From Oribacterium sp. P6A1 (GTDB taxonomy: Bacteria > Bacillota > Clostridia > Lachnospirales > Lachnospiraceae), in assembly GCF_000702885.1 (NCBI RefSeq), contig NZ_JNKO01000011.1, positions 42,624-106,623 on the forward strand: 64,000 nucleotides of DNA, written 5' to 3'. This document shows, in pieces, positions 8,516 to 15,410 of the stretch; the first letter of the stretch is position 1; the number at the start of each line of letters is the position of its first letter. The translations under genes were made by a program, and so were the position numbers. The notes beneath the pieces are model-generated. The model was not told the origin of the DNA. It ran no database searches and saw only the letters and a program-made list of their open reading frames with translations.

Positions 8516-9241
8516 TTATGAGAATTCTATATTGCAGTATACTTCTCCTGCTTCGTTTTGGAGACTTACGACTACACTTCCGTTCTCTGTCTGTCCGTAT
8601 CTGGGGAACATGATATCTCCCAGAACTGCGGCCTTTCTGTATTCTGCCCTGATGCGGCCGGAGGTAAAGTGTACCTTCCCTTCCGTTGCTTTTGTCAGGA
8701 CATCGTCTGCAATCCGGATGTACTGGGCATTGTTCACATGGTGATTTGTGTCAATGTGATGCTGCTCTATTTTTATGGCCTCTCCTGTGGTGAGCTCCTC
8801 CGGTGCCGTCACTCTTCTGTCGCTGACCGGAAGTTTAAGGACATCATTTATCCCGCCAAAGGGGTCTATCATGTTTGCTTCTATTTTTACGGGACGCATG
8901 CGCTCCGTATCGAAGTTGAACCAAAGGCTGTCTGCTTTCAAAAGAAAATTTCCCGCCTTGTCTTTTACCCAGAAGTTACGATGGGCAAGGACGCCCCTGA
9001 ATTCATGAGGGCTTGTTCCGATAGATATATTTTCGTACAAACGAGGCATACGTTCAATATAAATATCCCAATAGCTGAGAAGCCATGCCCTGTGAATCTC
9101 ATTGAGATAGTCCACCGTAAGACCTACATCTGCAGAATGAAAGGTGCTGCAGTCCTGAAGATAGTTCACAAGGGCTGTTATGGTAATGTTTTGGGTCTCA
9201 TCTGTTTCTGAATAACGTACTCTTGCATCAAATTCGTACAT
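8516..9241 (-). CDS. Acyl-ACP thioesterase
   Basis: This cytosolic enzyme releases fatty acids from acyl carrier protein (acyl-ACP thioesterase family, double hot-dog fold, related to plant FatA/FatB). The first hot-dog starts with YSETDETQNITITALVNYLQD. The second contains the family catalytic segment IDTNHHVNNAQY, giving Asp164, Asn166 and His168 as probable active-site residues. The length of 241 residues is typical for bacterial members. A good ribosome binding site (AAAGGA) precedes the ATG. Upstream lies a stem-loop that probably ends the mscL transcript. A role in controlling membrane acyl chains or free fatty-acid release is inferred from the family. Confidence 0.88.
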   Translation of the reverse strand: MYEFDARVRYSETDETQNITITALVNYLQDCSTFHSADVGLTVDYLNEIHRAWLLSYWDIYIERMPRLYENISIGTSPHEFRGVLAHRNFWVKDKAGNFLLKADSLWFNFDTERMRPVKIEANMIDPFGGINDVLKLPVSDRRVTAPEELTTGEAIKIEQHHIDTNHHVNNAQYIRIADDVLTKATEGKVHFTSGRIRAEYRKAAVLGDIMFPRYGQTENGSVVVSLQNEAGEVYCNIEFS

Positions 9242-9259
9242 GGTGTTCCTTTTCTTATA

Positions 9260-9300
9260 AACGAATAAAGCAGGTTCAACGTTCCCGCTAAACCTGCTTT
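9260..9300 (-). terminator. Stem-loop between mscL and the thioesterase gene, probable terminator
   Basis: Perfect 10-bp arms AAAGCAGGTT (9267-9276) and AACCTGCTTT (9291-9300). A T-rich stretch follows on both strands, so it could act in either direction. It lies just before the thioesterase start and well after the mscL stop. Confidence 0.5.
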
Positions 9301-9544
9301 TATACTTTGGGTTTTAGGGTCTTTCGTTCGCTTCGTTTATCTGCTATCCGGTCCAACAGAGTCAGTTTGGCGGAAAATCCGCCGTGAGTGATGTCGATAT
9401 ATTAAGCTCATTCAAAGATAAAATCAATAGATATCTTTCTTTTGAACAAGACTTTTTTTATTTTTTATAAAAAGACGGACATGCCGAAAAGTCTCAGTTC
9501 TTTCCGCGGTAAATCCAAATAATCCAAAATACTGATGTTATGAA
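9301..9544. other. Gene-free spacer after mscL
   Basis: No credible ORF. It contains a small GGCGGA/TCCGCC hairpin near 9372-9386 and an AT-rich run near 9450-9470. A weak GAC/GTC stem near 9470-9495 followed by T-rich sequence on the minus strand could help end the mscL transcript. Confidence 0.5.
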
Positions 9545-10021
9545 TCAGGCATTGAGTTCGGCTGCATCTATCTTGAAGCCTTCAAGCTTTGAAGTACAGT
9601 TAGGGCATCTTGTTGCCTCGATTTTGATCTCAGACTTACAGTATGGGCATTCCTTGGTGGTTGGAGCTGCCGGAGCCTCAGGCTCTTCTTTTCTGAGCTT
9701 GTTCATTCCCTTTACAAAAAGGAAAACCACAAATGCCATAATAAGGAATGATATGCCCTGGGTTATGAATTTTCCGTAACCGAAAACGGCACCTTCCTCC
9801 ACAGCGGTGGCATAGACCTTTGTTGTCTGTCCTGCCAGAGGGATGAACATGTTGTTGAAATCAATTTTGCCGGTGAAGATGGAAAGAACAGGCATCACCA
9901 GGTCGTCAACCACACTTTTTACGAGAGATGTGAATGCTGAACCGATGATCATGCCGACTGCCAGGTCAATCATGTTTCCTTTTACTGCAAACTCTTTGAA
10001 CTCTTTGATGAAATCCTTCAT
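9545..10021 (-). CDS. mscL: Large-conductance mechanosensitive channel MscL with C-terminal zinc-ribbon-like tail
   Basis: MscL is the homopentameric emergency valve that opens under membrane tension during osmotic downshock. Residues 1-105 hold the usual amphipathic N-helix (MKDFIKEFKEFAVKGNMIDLAVG), TM1, a periplasm-side loop and TM2. Instead of ending after the cytosolic helix, the protein has an Ala/Pro linker and a C-terminal segment with two CxxC pairs (Cys125/128 and Cys139/142), the spacing of a small zinc ribbon. At 158 residues it is longer than E. coli MscL (136). The tail would sit in the cytosol below the pore. The ribosome binding site is AAGGGG. Confidence 0.93.
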   Translation of the reverse strand: MKDFIKEFKEFAVKGNMIDLAVGMIIGSAFTSLVKSVVDDLVMPVLSIFTGKIDFNNMFIPLAGQTTKVYATAVEEGAVFGYGKFITQGISFLIMAFVVFLFVKGMNKLRKEEPEAPAAPTTKECPYCKSEIKIEATRCPNCTSKLEGFKIDAAELNA

Positions 10022-10090
10022 TTTTATCCCCTTCTGCCCCTTGCAACACCACTTGTATAAGTCCTGACCGCAACGACCTGCTTACACATT

Positions 10091-10140
10091 AAAAAAGAAA
10101 CCGGAGCAACGTAATTTAATAGTTACATTTTACTCCGGTT
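10091..10140 (-). terminator. Intrinsic terminator of the YtrA-type ABC operon
   Basis: On the minus strand AACCGGAGTAA pairs with TTGCTCCGGTT around an AT-rich loop and is followed by TCTTTTTT. It starts about 30 bp after the permease stop. Confidence 0.82.
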
Positions 10141-10173
10141 CCGGTGAAAATTCTATGAAATTTAGAGATGATT

Positions 10174-11703
10174 TTATTTTGACCGTGTTTCTCTCCAGTG
10201 AAGGAATTCATCGAGATTCATATCATTCAAAGAATCATACTCCCTGTCGGTTACATTATCATCCTCACTGTCATTTATGACGTAGATTGTTATCTCACAT
10301 TTTTCGCTAATGGCCTTAAGCTCCTTTTCCGATAAAGGGGGAACCCGGTTGTAATCGTAATAATTCATGTAGGGGCCATCTTCTTTTGCTTTATTAAAGA
10401 TGCTGAGATTTATTTCGGTGCTTGGGTCTGAGGCACCATAATGATAAAAGTTTGATATGGCATCATTTCTCAGAGTTTCAAATCTGTCGATCAGACTTGC
10501 GTATTCTGAGGCCTTTTCTTTAGGTATGCAGAGTTCAAAACTAAGATATGCCCGGTCCTGATTATAATCGGGAACCTGCTTTCCCAAATCTTCTATAGTT
10601 ACATCCGCCGAGTAATTATAGTGAAGGTATCTCTCCGGAAAAAGCTCATGCGGCAGATGGCTCAGTCCGAAGCCCTCCGTTGTCCATCCTGCCTTTGCAA
10701 AGATAAGTGTGGCTGCACATGCACAGATGAAAAATGCTACAGGCTTCCAGGTTATCTTCAGGGTGCGTTTGTACACAAAGGATGCAACGATATATATGAA
10801 AAACAGCAGGAGGTATGCAAACTCAAGTCCGTTCATACTGTCTGAAACCACCGACCATGCGAGTGAAAGGAGGATAAGTATAAGGTAAGCATTGATAATA
10901 AACGGATATGACAGCGCTTCATCAGATATCTGATCGGTTCTCTCTGCCTTTCTGTTTATGAAATGGATTTTGAGTATGACTAAAGACAAAAGTCCGTATA
11001 CGAGCTGCACCACAATATAGTAAGGATTGAAGATTTCCTGCCCACCGTCATTGGGAGCCAGCAGGTATTCCAGATTGTTGAAGAACAGAGTTGAGGGGGA
11101 CAACAGAGTTCCTATACGATATATGAAACTGTCGTAGGGAACGAAATTGCCTGCAATCATGGAATATATAAAGGTCGTTACGGTGATCATAACCACTGCC
11201 GGGAGGATGGAATAGGCTCCTATCATGACTATGCCGTCAAAGACGGAATTTGCAAGTACGTAAACCGCTGAGAAAAACAGTATCAGAACCAGGAAGGAGT
11301 ATGCTGAAAAAAGCTGTATAAAAACCAGAGTTCTGATTCGGACAACGCAGTTAAGCCTGGCAGCCCATACTATGAGGGTTCCCAGAAAAAAACTGCCGTA
11401 AGCCATCAGCCATGTGAGCACAACAGTGGTTATGAGCTGCTCTTTTCTTGAGACCGGAAGAGCCAGGTACATGTCAGCGCTGCTTTTTCTGTGGATGTAG
11501 GAAAAAAGCAGGACCGGTATGGCGGCAGTGAGAAAAACAGAAAGGACTCCGCCGATATTGGTACTGAGCTGAAAGGTGTCCAGAGGATATTCGGGGTCAT
11601 AGCTTGTGAAGGAAATGAGCTGAAATGCTATGCATATAAGAGTGAAAAACAGTATGGATACCTTACGGCTCTTTATCAGCCATTTAAAGTAGTTTTTGTT
11701 CAT
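10174..11703 (-). CDS. ABC transporter permease of a YtrA-regulated system
   Basis: This is a membrane protein of 509 residues with about ten hydrophobic segments (roughly residues 15-340). They are followed by a ~150-residue hydrophilic, probably extracytoplasmic C-terminal domain (SADVTIEDLGKQVPDYNQD onwards). The fold resembles ABC-2-type permeases found beside GntR/YtrA regulators. Its ATG overlaps the stop of the ATPase gene (ATGA), so the two should be translated together. YtrA-type systems respond to cell-wall antibiotics in Bacillus, but the substrate here cannot be read from sequence. The C-terminal domain has a repeated Asp/Glu/Tyr character, and I do not recognise it further. Confidence 0.75.
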   Translation of the reverse strand: MNKNYFKWLIKSRKVSILFFTLICIAFQLISFTSYDPEYPLDTFQLSTNIGGVLSVFLTAAIPVLLFSYIHRKSSADMYLALPVSRKEQLITTVVLTWLMAYGSFFLGTLIVWAARLNCVVRIRTLVFIQLFSAYSFLVLILFFSAVYVLANSVFDGIVMIGAYSILPAVVMITVTTFIYSMIAGNFVPYDSFIYRIGTLLSPSTLFFNNLEYLLAPNDGGQEIFNPYYIVVQLVYGLLSLVILKIHFINRKAERTDQISDEALSYPFIINAYLILILLSLAWSVVSDSMNGLEFAYLLLFFIYIVASFVYKRTLKITWKPVAFFICACAATLIFAKAGWTTEGFGLSHLPHELFPERYLHYNYSADVTIEDLGKQVPDYNQDRAYLSFELCIPKEKASEYASLIDRFETLRNDAISNFYHYGASDPSTEINLSIFNKAKEDGPYMNYYDYNRVPPLSEKELKAISEKCEITIYVINDSEDDNVTDREYDSLNDMNLDEFLHWRETRSK

Positions 11704-12581
11704 GATTTTTTGCCTCTGCTTTCTAATTCGTATATGAAAAGCTCCTCGAAATTTACCGGAAGCACATTTAAAAGTATGGGGTTCATGGCTCTCAGTTTCT
11801 CTTCCACCATAACTTCATCCCCCCTGATAACCAGTTTATAAACCTGACCTTCCTTCTCGAACTGAAGGATTTCGAGATCTGCGAAATCATCCCGGGTCAT
11901 GTCTTCTCTGAACGCCAGCTGGTATTTGTTAATGTTTCCCTTGGACTCTGTCAGGTCTCCTCCGCTCATGATGCTTCCGTTTTCAAGCATGGCAAAGCTG
12001 TCACAGATGTCCTCCAGTTCCTTCAGGCTGTGAGATGAGATGACGACGGAAACATCTTCGTCTTCCAGAAGGTCTGTCAGTGCATTTTTGAAATGAAGTC
12101 TTGCCAGGGGTTCCAGACCATCGTAGGCCTCATCGAGAAGCAGAAGCTTTGGATGAACGGAAAGGGCGAACATCAGTGATACCCGGCGCTTCATACCCTT
12201 TGAAAAAGTGGAAATGGAGGCTTTCGGATCGAGCTCAAACATACTCAGGTACCTGCTGAATGCTGATTTGTCAAAATCGTACATGCACTCGTAAAAAAGC
12301 TTCAGGCTGTTGATGGTGGCTCCCATTGGAAAGTAGGCCTCATCACTTACGAAGGCTATCTTTTTCTTTGTTTCCATGTCGTAATAGGTGCTTTTTCCGT
12401 CAAGGGTTATGACGCCTTTTTCGGGAGCGTAAACTCCTGCTATGGAGCGGAGCAATGTTGACTTTCCGGCACCGTTTACGCCAACAAGACCTGTTATGGA
12501 TTTGTCGGGAACTGTGAGGCACAGATCCTTAAGAACTTCTTTTTTCTTGAAATTTTTTGATAGATTTCGGATATCAAGCAT
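11700..12581 (-). CDS. ABC transporter ATP-binding protein (YtrB-like)
   Basis: Cytosolic ATPase partner of the permease downstream. Walker A GVNGAGKST lies at about residues 36-44, the signature region is STFSKGMKRRVSLM (a degenerate LSGGQ form common in ABC-2 exporters), and Walker B is LLLLDEAYDGLEP. A C-terminal ~80-residue extension follows. I chose the second of two close ATGs (12579-12581). It sits 6 nt after GGGGAGG, whereas the first ATG at 12585-12587 touches the ribosome binding site. It overlaps the end of the regulator gene by 8 bp, so regulator, ATPase and permease form a tight operon. Confidence 0.88.
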   Translation of the reverse strand: MLDIRNLSKNFKKKEVLKDLCLTVPDKSITGLVGVNGAGKSTLLRSIAGVYAPEKGVITLDGKSTYYDMETKKKIAFVSDEAYFPMGATINSLKLFYECMYDFDKSAFSRYLSMFELDPKASISTFSKGMKRRVSLMFALSVHPKLLLLDEAYDGLEPLARLHFKNALTDLLEDEDVSVVISSHSLKELEDICDSFAMLENGSIMSGGDLTESKGNINKYQLAFREDMTRDDFADLEILQFEKEGQVYKLVIRGDEVMVEEKLRAMNPILLNVLPVNFEELFIYELESRGKKS

Positions 12582-12933
12582 TGTCATCCTCCCCGTATAC
12601 CCTGTTGATGGCTTCTATCAGCTCTTCTCTGGTTATACCGTTTTCTTTTAATGGTTTTATCAGCGCTTCCATCTGAAGCATCTTTGAGTTTTCCATACTT
12701 ATCTCCGCAACATAGACGCCCTTTTTGGGCAGATTGTAAACGTAACCCTTCTGCTCCAGCTGTGCATAGGCTTTTGCCACTGTGTTTGGGTTAATGCCGT
12801 TTTCTGTAGCCAGCTGCCGGACAGAAGGAAGCTTGTCACCGGGATTAAGTACCCCGGCTTCTATGAAGCTCAGTATCTGGGCCTGAATCTGCTGAAATAT
12901 GGGCTCCTTACTTTGTAGGTTTAGAAGAAACAT
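12574..12933 (-). CDS. GntR family regulator, YtrA subfamily
   Basis: This small repressor-type protein (119 residues) has an N-terminal GntR winged helix (FEAGVLNPGDKLPSVRQLATENGINPNTVAKAYAQLEQKGY is the recognition region, given here in outline). It also has the short C-terminal tail of the YtrA subfamily in place of an effector domain. Such proteins usually repress their own ABC operon. AGGAGATAGCT precedes the ATG. A set of four 9-bp-spaced repeats lies about 160 bp upstream (13090-13123) and could be its operator, but the link is inferred only from position. Confidence 0.88.
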   Translation of the reverse strand: MFLLNLQSKEPIFQQIQAQILSFIEAGVLNPGDKLPSVRQLATENGINPNTVAKAYAQLEQKGYVYNLPKKGVYVAEISMENSKMLQMEALIKPLKENGITREELIEAINRVYGEDDNA

Positions 12934-13089
12934 AGCTATCTCCTGTTTTCTTTTGCGTCATTCATGTTTTTATGGGATTCTAAAATGCAATTATTTACAG
13001 AGCTTTTGATGATGTTCTCATGAACCATACCGCATCTTAAGAAATCAAATTCCATGAATGATTCCACAGATTACTGAAAAAAACGAATC

Positions 13090-13123
13090 TGTATCATTTG
13101 TATCAACTGTATTAACTGTACTA
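13090..13123. promoter_or_regulatory. Four direct repeats TGTAyyA at 9-bp spacing, candidate operator
   Basis: TGTATCA, TGTATCA, TGTATTA and TGTACTA begin at 13090, 13099, 13108 and 13117, exactly 9 bp apart. The block lies upstream of the GntR (YtrA-type) operon and could bind that regulator or another factor. I could not place a convincing minus-strand promoter against it. Confidence 0.5.
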
Positions 13124-13328
13124 CCTTGTGGGTATAATTCAATAGTCTTTTTTGAAACTTAAGAAAATATTGCGTGGATTGAAATATAAAAAGAAATGAT
13201 TATACGAAGAATTTAAGATAAGCCTGTTATCTGATTTATGATTTGAATTTAGGACTATGGGAAAGAATCATAATCTGATACTGCATGGGGGTATAGATCA
13301 GAGATTCAGCAACGGTATTTTCACGCAA

Positions 13329-13358
13329 ACAAAAACCGGAACAATCATGTTCCGGTTT
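13329..13358 (-). terminator. Terminator of the tRNA-Gln pair
   Basis: On the minus strand AAACCGGAACA and TGTTCCGGTTT form a stem with loop TGAT, followed by a TTTTTG tract. It begins 6 bp after the proximal tRNA-Gln. Confidence 0.87.
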
Positions 13359-13364
13359 CACTAG

Positions 13365-13436
13365 CAGCGCTACCAGGATTCGAACCTGGGAATGACGGAA
13401 TCAGAATCCGTTGCCTTACCACTTGGCGACAGCGCT
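13365..13436 (-). tRNA. tRNA-Gln (anticodon CTG), second copy in transcript
   Basis: This is a 72-nt cloverleaf without encoded CCA. The acceptor AGCGCTG pairs with TAGCGCT with a G-U at 7:66. The anticodon loop TTCTGAT sits in stem ACGGA/TCCGT, and the T arm is CCAGG-TTCGAAT-CCTGG. It reads CAG codons. It is identical to the copy at 13470-13541. Confidence 0.95.
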
Positions 13437-13469
13437 ATATGAAATTTTTAACTTGTACTGCTACAAGAG

Positions 13470-13541
13470 CAGCGCTACCAGGATTCGAACCTGGGAATGA
13501 CGGAATCAGAATCCGTTGCCTTACCACTTGGCGACAGCGCT
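13470..13541 (-). tRNA. tRNA-Gln (anticodon CTG), first copy in transcript
   Basis: It is identical in sequence to the tRNA at 13365-13436 and separated from it by 33 bp. Both should come from the promoter at 13572-13600. The tandem copy is probably a recent duplication. Confidence 0.95.
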
Positions 13542-13571
13542 ATAATATGTGTCGCTTCAAGCGACTTGTAT

Positions 13572-13600
13572 ATACTACACTAAGGCTTCAGTTATGTCAA
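13572..13600 (-). promoter_or_regulatory. Strong promoter of the tandem tRNA-Gln genes
   Basis: A perfect TTGACA (13595-13600) and TAGTAT (13572-13577) are spaced 17 bp on the minus strand, 30 bp before the first tRNA. Confidence 0.85.
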
Positions 13601-13621
13601 CAATAAAATTAATTTTTATGA

Positions 13622-13653
13622 TTAATGCCCGCAGAGAGAAAATCCGCGGGCAT
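13622..13653 (-). terminator. Probable terminator of apbE
   Basis: On the minus strand ATGCCCGCGGA and TCTGCGGGCAT form a GC-rich stem right after the apbE stop. The following sequence is AT-rich rather than a clean T-run. Confidence 0.6.
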
Positions 13654-13657
13654 GTTC

Positions 13658-14845
13658 TTATTTCTTTGTTATATCAGAGAACCCATCGGTGAATTCCTGG
13701 GTTCCGTCGGCTTCGATCCACATGGCATCGATCCGGCCTACTCTCTCACTGTTTCCGAGGGAACTGGTTCCTTCGGAAATTGACTTGATAAGGGTTTTTC
13801 CGTCTTCAACGCTCATACAGAAAAGTGCTGTGGAAAGAGCGTCCGCAAGAGCTGAATCATGAGTCAGGATGGTGACACTGCGGTGATACTTTGCAGGATA
13901 CATGGTGTCTGGGTCTATTATGTGATGATAACGCTCTCCGTCCACCACATAGTAACGCTCGTAGTCACCTGATGTAACGAGAGAAGCATTCTCAAGATAA
14001 GTAACTACCGCGTACTGGTCTCCGGTCTGATTGTCCCTGAAGGTTGGATTCTCAACCGGGCATACCCACTTCTCTGTATTGTCCTTTAATCCTATGGCGC
14101 GGAGGTTTCCTCCAAGATTCAGCATGAAGCTGTCTGAACCGGCTCCCTCTATAAGTTTCGCAGCATCCTCAGTGGCATAGCCCTTTGCAATTCCGCCTAC
14201 ATCAAGGCTCATTTCCGGATCCTTAAGAAAAACGGTTCCTGCCTCTTCGTCAATGATTACATCATCGATATTGGTGTGCTTTGCGGCCTCTTTAAGAGCT
14301 TCTTCATCAGGAAGTTCACCCTTTGAAGGGTCAGCCATTCCTATCTCGCGCTTCTCGTGCCAGAGACGAAGAACTGCGCCGTAGGCGATGTTCAGCTTTC
14401 CGTCTGTGAGGGTGTAGATTTCTTTTCCCCACTTAAGGAGTTCGATGAGTTTCGCATCTACCTTCACAGGTTCCTTGCCTGCATTGTCATTGATGGTTTT
14501 GATGTTGTTGATTCCATCGTAGTCGTTGTAAATATCGAATAGCTGATGCTCCTTGAGAAGCAGTTCGTGAGAATCCTTGTATCTGGATTTGAAAGTATCT
14601 TCGTCCGCTTCGTAGCCTATCTCCATGGAGACAGTGTCGAAAACGTCCAGGAACTGAGCGTTGTATCGCTGTTTTTTAGCGGAAGTCTGCTGTGCGTTTG
14701 AAGCTGATTCATTAGATACATTTCCCCGGGACTGTCCGTTTTGCTGACCGGTCTGTCCGCAGCCTGTTGATGTTATGGCAAGTACTGCTGCTGTCATAAT
14801 CGCTGCAGCAGTTTTAAATCTTTTTTTGAATAAAATCTTTTTCAA
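13658..14845 (-). CDS. apbE: FAD:protein FMN transferase ApbE, lipoprotein
   Basis: ApbE transfers FMN from FAD onto a threonine (or serine) of target proteins on the outer face of the membrane. The N-terminus is a lipoprotein signal with lipobox STGC (Cys29). Family motifs seen are DVFDTVSMEIGY near the start of the domain, the substrate-site segments MSLDVGGIAKGYATEDA and LNLGGNLRAIG, and HHIIDPDTMYPA, followed by HDSALADALSTALFCM. The start is a TTG (14843-14845) placed 6 nt after AGAGAGG; no ATG in frame fits better. It is monocistronic here. Likely clients in this window are RnfD, RnfG and the four-domain FMN_bind protein, all with [S/T]GAT motifs. Confidence 0.95.
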   Translation of the reverse strand: MKKILFKKRFKTAAAIMTAAVLAITSTGCGQTGQQNGQSRGNVSNESASNAQQTSAKKQRYNAQFLDVFDTVSMEIGYEADEDTFKSRYKDSHELLLKEHQLFDIYNDYDGINNIKTINDNAGKEPVKVDAKLIELLKWGKEIYTLTDGKLNIAYGAVLRLWHEKREIGMADPSKGELPDEEALKEAAKHTNIDDVIIDEEAGTVFLKDPEMSLDVGGIAKGYATEDAAKLIEGAGSDSFMLNLGGNLRAIGLKDNTEKWVCPVENPTFRDNQTGDQYAVVTYLENASLVTSGDYERYYVVDGERYHHIIDPDTMYPAKYHRSVTILTHDSALADALSTALFCMSVEDGKTLIKSISEGTSSLGNSERVGRIDAMWIEADGTQEFTDGFSDITKK

Positions 14846-14897
14846 TGCTGACCTCTCTGATTTTTGGATATCACTTATATCATATTAAAACTCAGCC

Positions 14898-14906
14898 ATT
14901 ATAGCA
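14898..14906 (-). promoter_or_regulatory. Extended -10 promoter element of apbE
   Basis: TGCTATAAT on the minus strand is an extended -10 box. No good -35 is seen at 16-18 bp. It lies about 50 bp before the TTG start. Confidence 0.55.
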
Positions 14907-14983
14907 CAAGAGCCGGGATTTTGCGGATAGCAATGACGGGATTTATATAAAAGTAAGTTTAAATGACTTCAGTGATTTGCCAT

Positions 14984-15012
14984 TTGACTTTGATGTTCCG
15001 GTGTATTATATT
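14984..15012 (+). promoter_or_regulatory. Promoter of tRNA-Ser(CGA)
   Basis: TTGACT (14984-14989) and TATATT (15007-15012) are spaced 17 bp, 18 bp before the tRNA. Confidence 0.78.
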
Positions 15013-15030
15013 TTTTAGGTACGATTTTTT

Positions 15031-15116
15031 GGAGATGTACCCAAGAGGCCGAAGGGGGCGCACTCGAAATGCGCTAGGTCGGAAACGGCGCCAGGGTTCA
15101 AATCCCTGCATCTCCG
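15031..15116 (+). tRNA. tRNA-Ser (anticodon CGA)
   Basis: This is an 86-nt class II tRNA with a long variable arm. The acceptor GGAGATG pairs with CATCTCC and is followed by G73. The anticodon loop is CTCGAAA in stem GCGCA/TGCGC, and the T arm is AGGG-TTCAAAT-CCCT. CCA is not encoded. It is the only tRNA on the plus strand here. Confidence 0.94.
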
Positions 15117-15126
15117 TAATGTAAAA

Positions 15127-15173
15127 AACTCAAAACCATCGGGAATCATGATTCCGTGGTTTTGAGTTTTTTT
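15127..15173 (+). terminator. Terminator of tRNA-Ser
   Basis: ACTCAAAACCA pairs with TGGTTTTGAGT, with an inner GGAATC/GATTCC stem, then a run of seven T. It starts 10 bp after the tRNA. Confidence 0.92.
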
Positions 15174-15367
15174 ATTAACAGTAGCATTACTGATATATGA
15201 TCTTTCAGCCGGGGCAGGAACTATTACGATACTGTCATTCCTAAAGAGAGATGATCTTGAGCTTCGTAACAGGCTTCGCACGAAGCTGCCGGGGATTATA
15301 TGTATTATGGTAAATGTCATAATGATTTTTATAACTCTTTTTATAAATGACAAGAGTATATACAGGG
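15174..15367. other. Gene-free spacer after tRNA-Ser
   Basis: No supported ORF, promoter or RNA. A short inverted GAGCTTCGT/ACGAAGCT pair lies near 15257-15285. Confidence 0.5.
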
Positions 15368-15402
15368 AAAAATAAATCAGCCTCGCCGGTTGGGCGAGAC
15401 TG
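15368..15402 (-). terminator. Terminator of the ABC-F gene
   Basis: On the minus strand CCAGTCTCGCC pairs with GGCGAGGCTG around CAACC, followed by ATTTATTTTT, just after the stop codon at 15411. Confidence 0.8.
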
Positions 15403-15410
15403 GTTTTGAA

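Larger units (their letters stand above)
12934..13364. other. Gene-free region upstream of the GntR-ABC operon
   Basis: There is no supported gene in about 430 bp. It holds the four-fold TGTAyyA repeat (13090-13123), a TATAAT on the plus strand just beside it (13133-13138, with no good -35 box), and the tRNA-Gln terminator at its right end. Short ORFs here lack ribosome binding sites. Confidence 0.6.

Noticed and set aside
8558..9211. 217-codon plus-strand ORF
   Set aside because: It lies antisense over the thioesterase gene, lacks a ribosome binding site, and its translation shows no family pattern.
13257..13364. 35-codon plus-strand ORF beginning at 13257
   Set aside because: The only AGGA is two bases from the ATG, there is no promoter, and it runs into the tRNA-Gln terminator.
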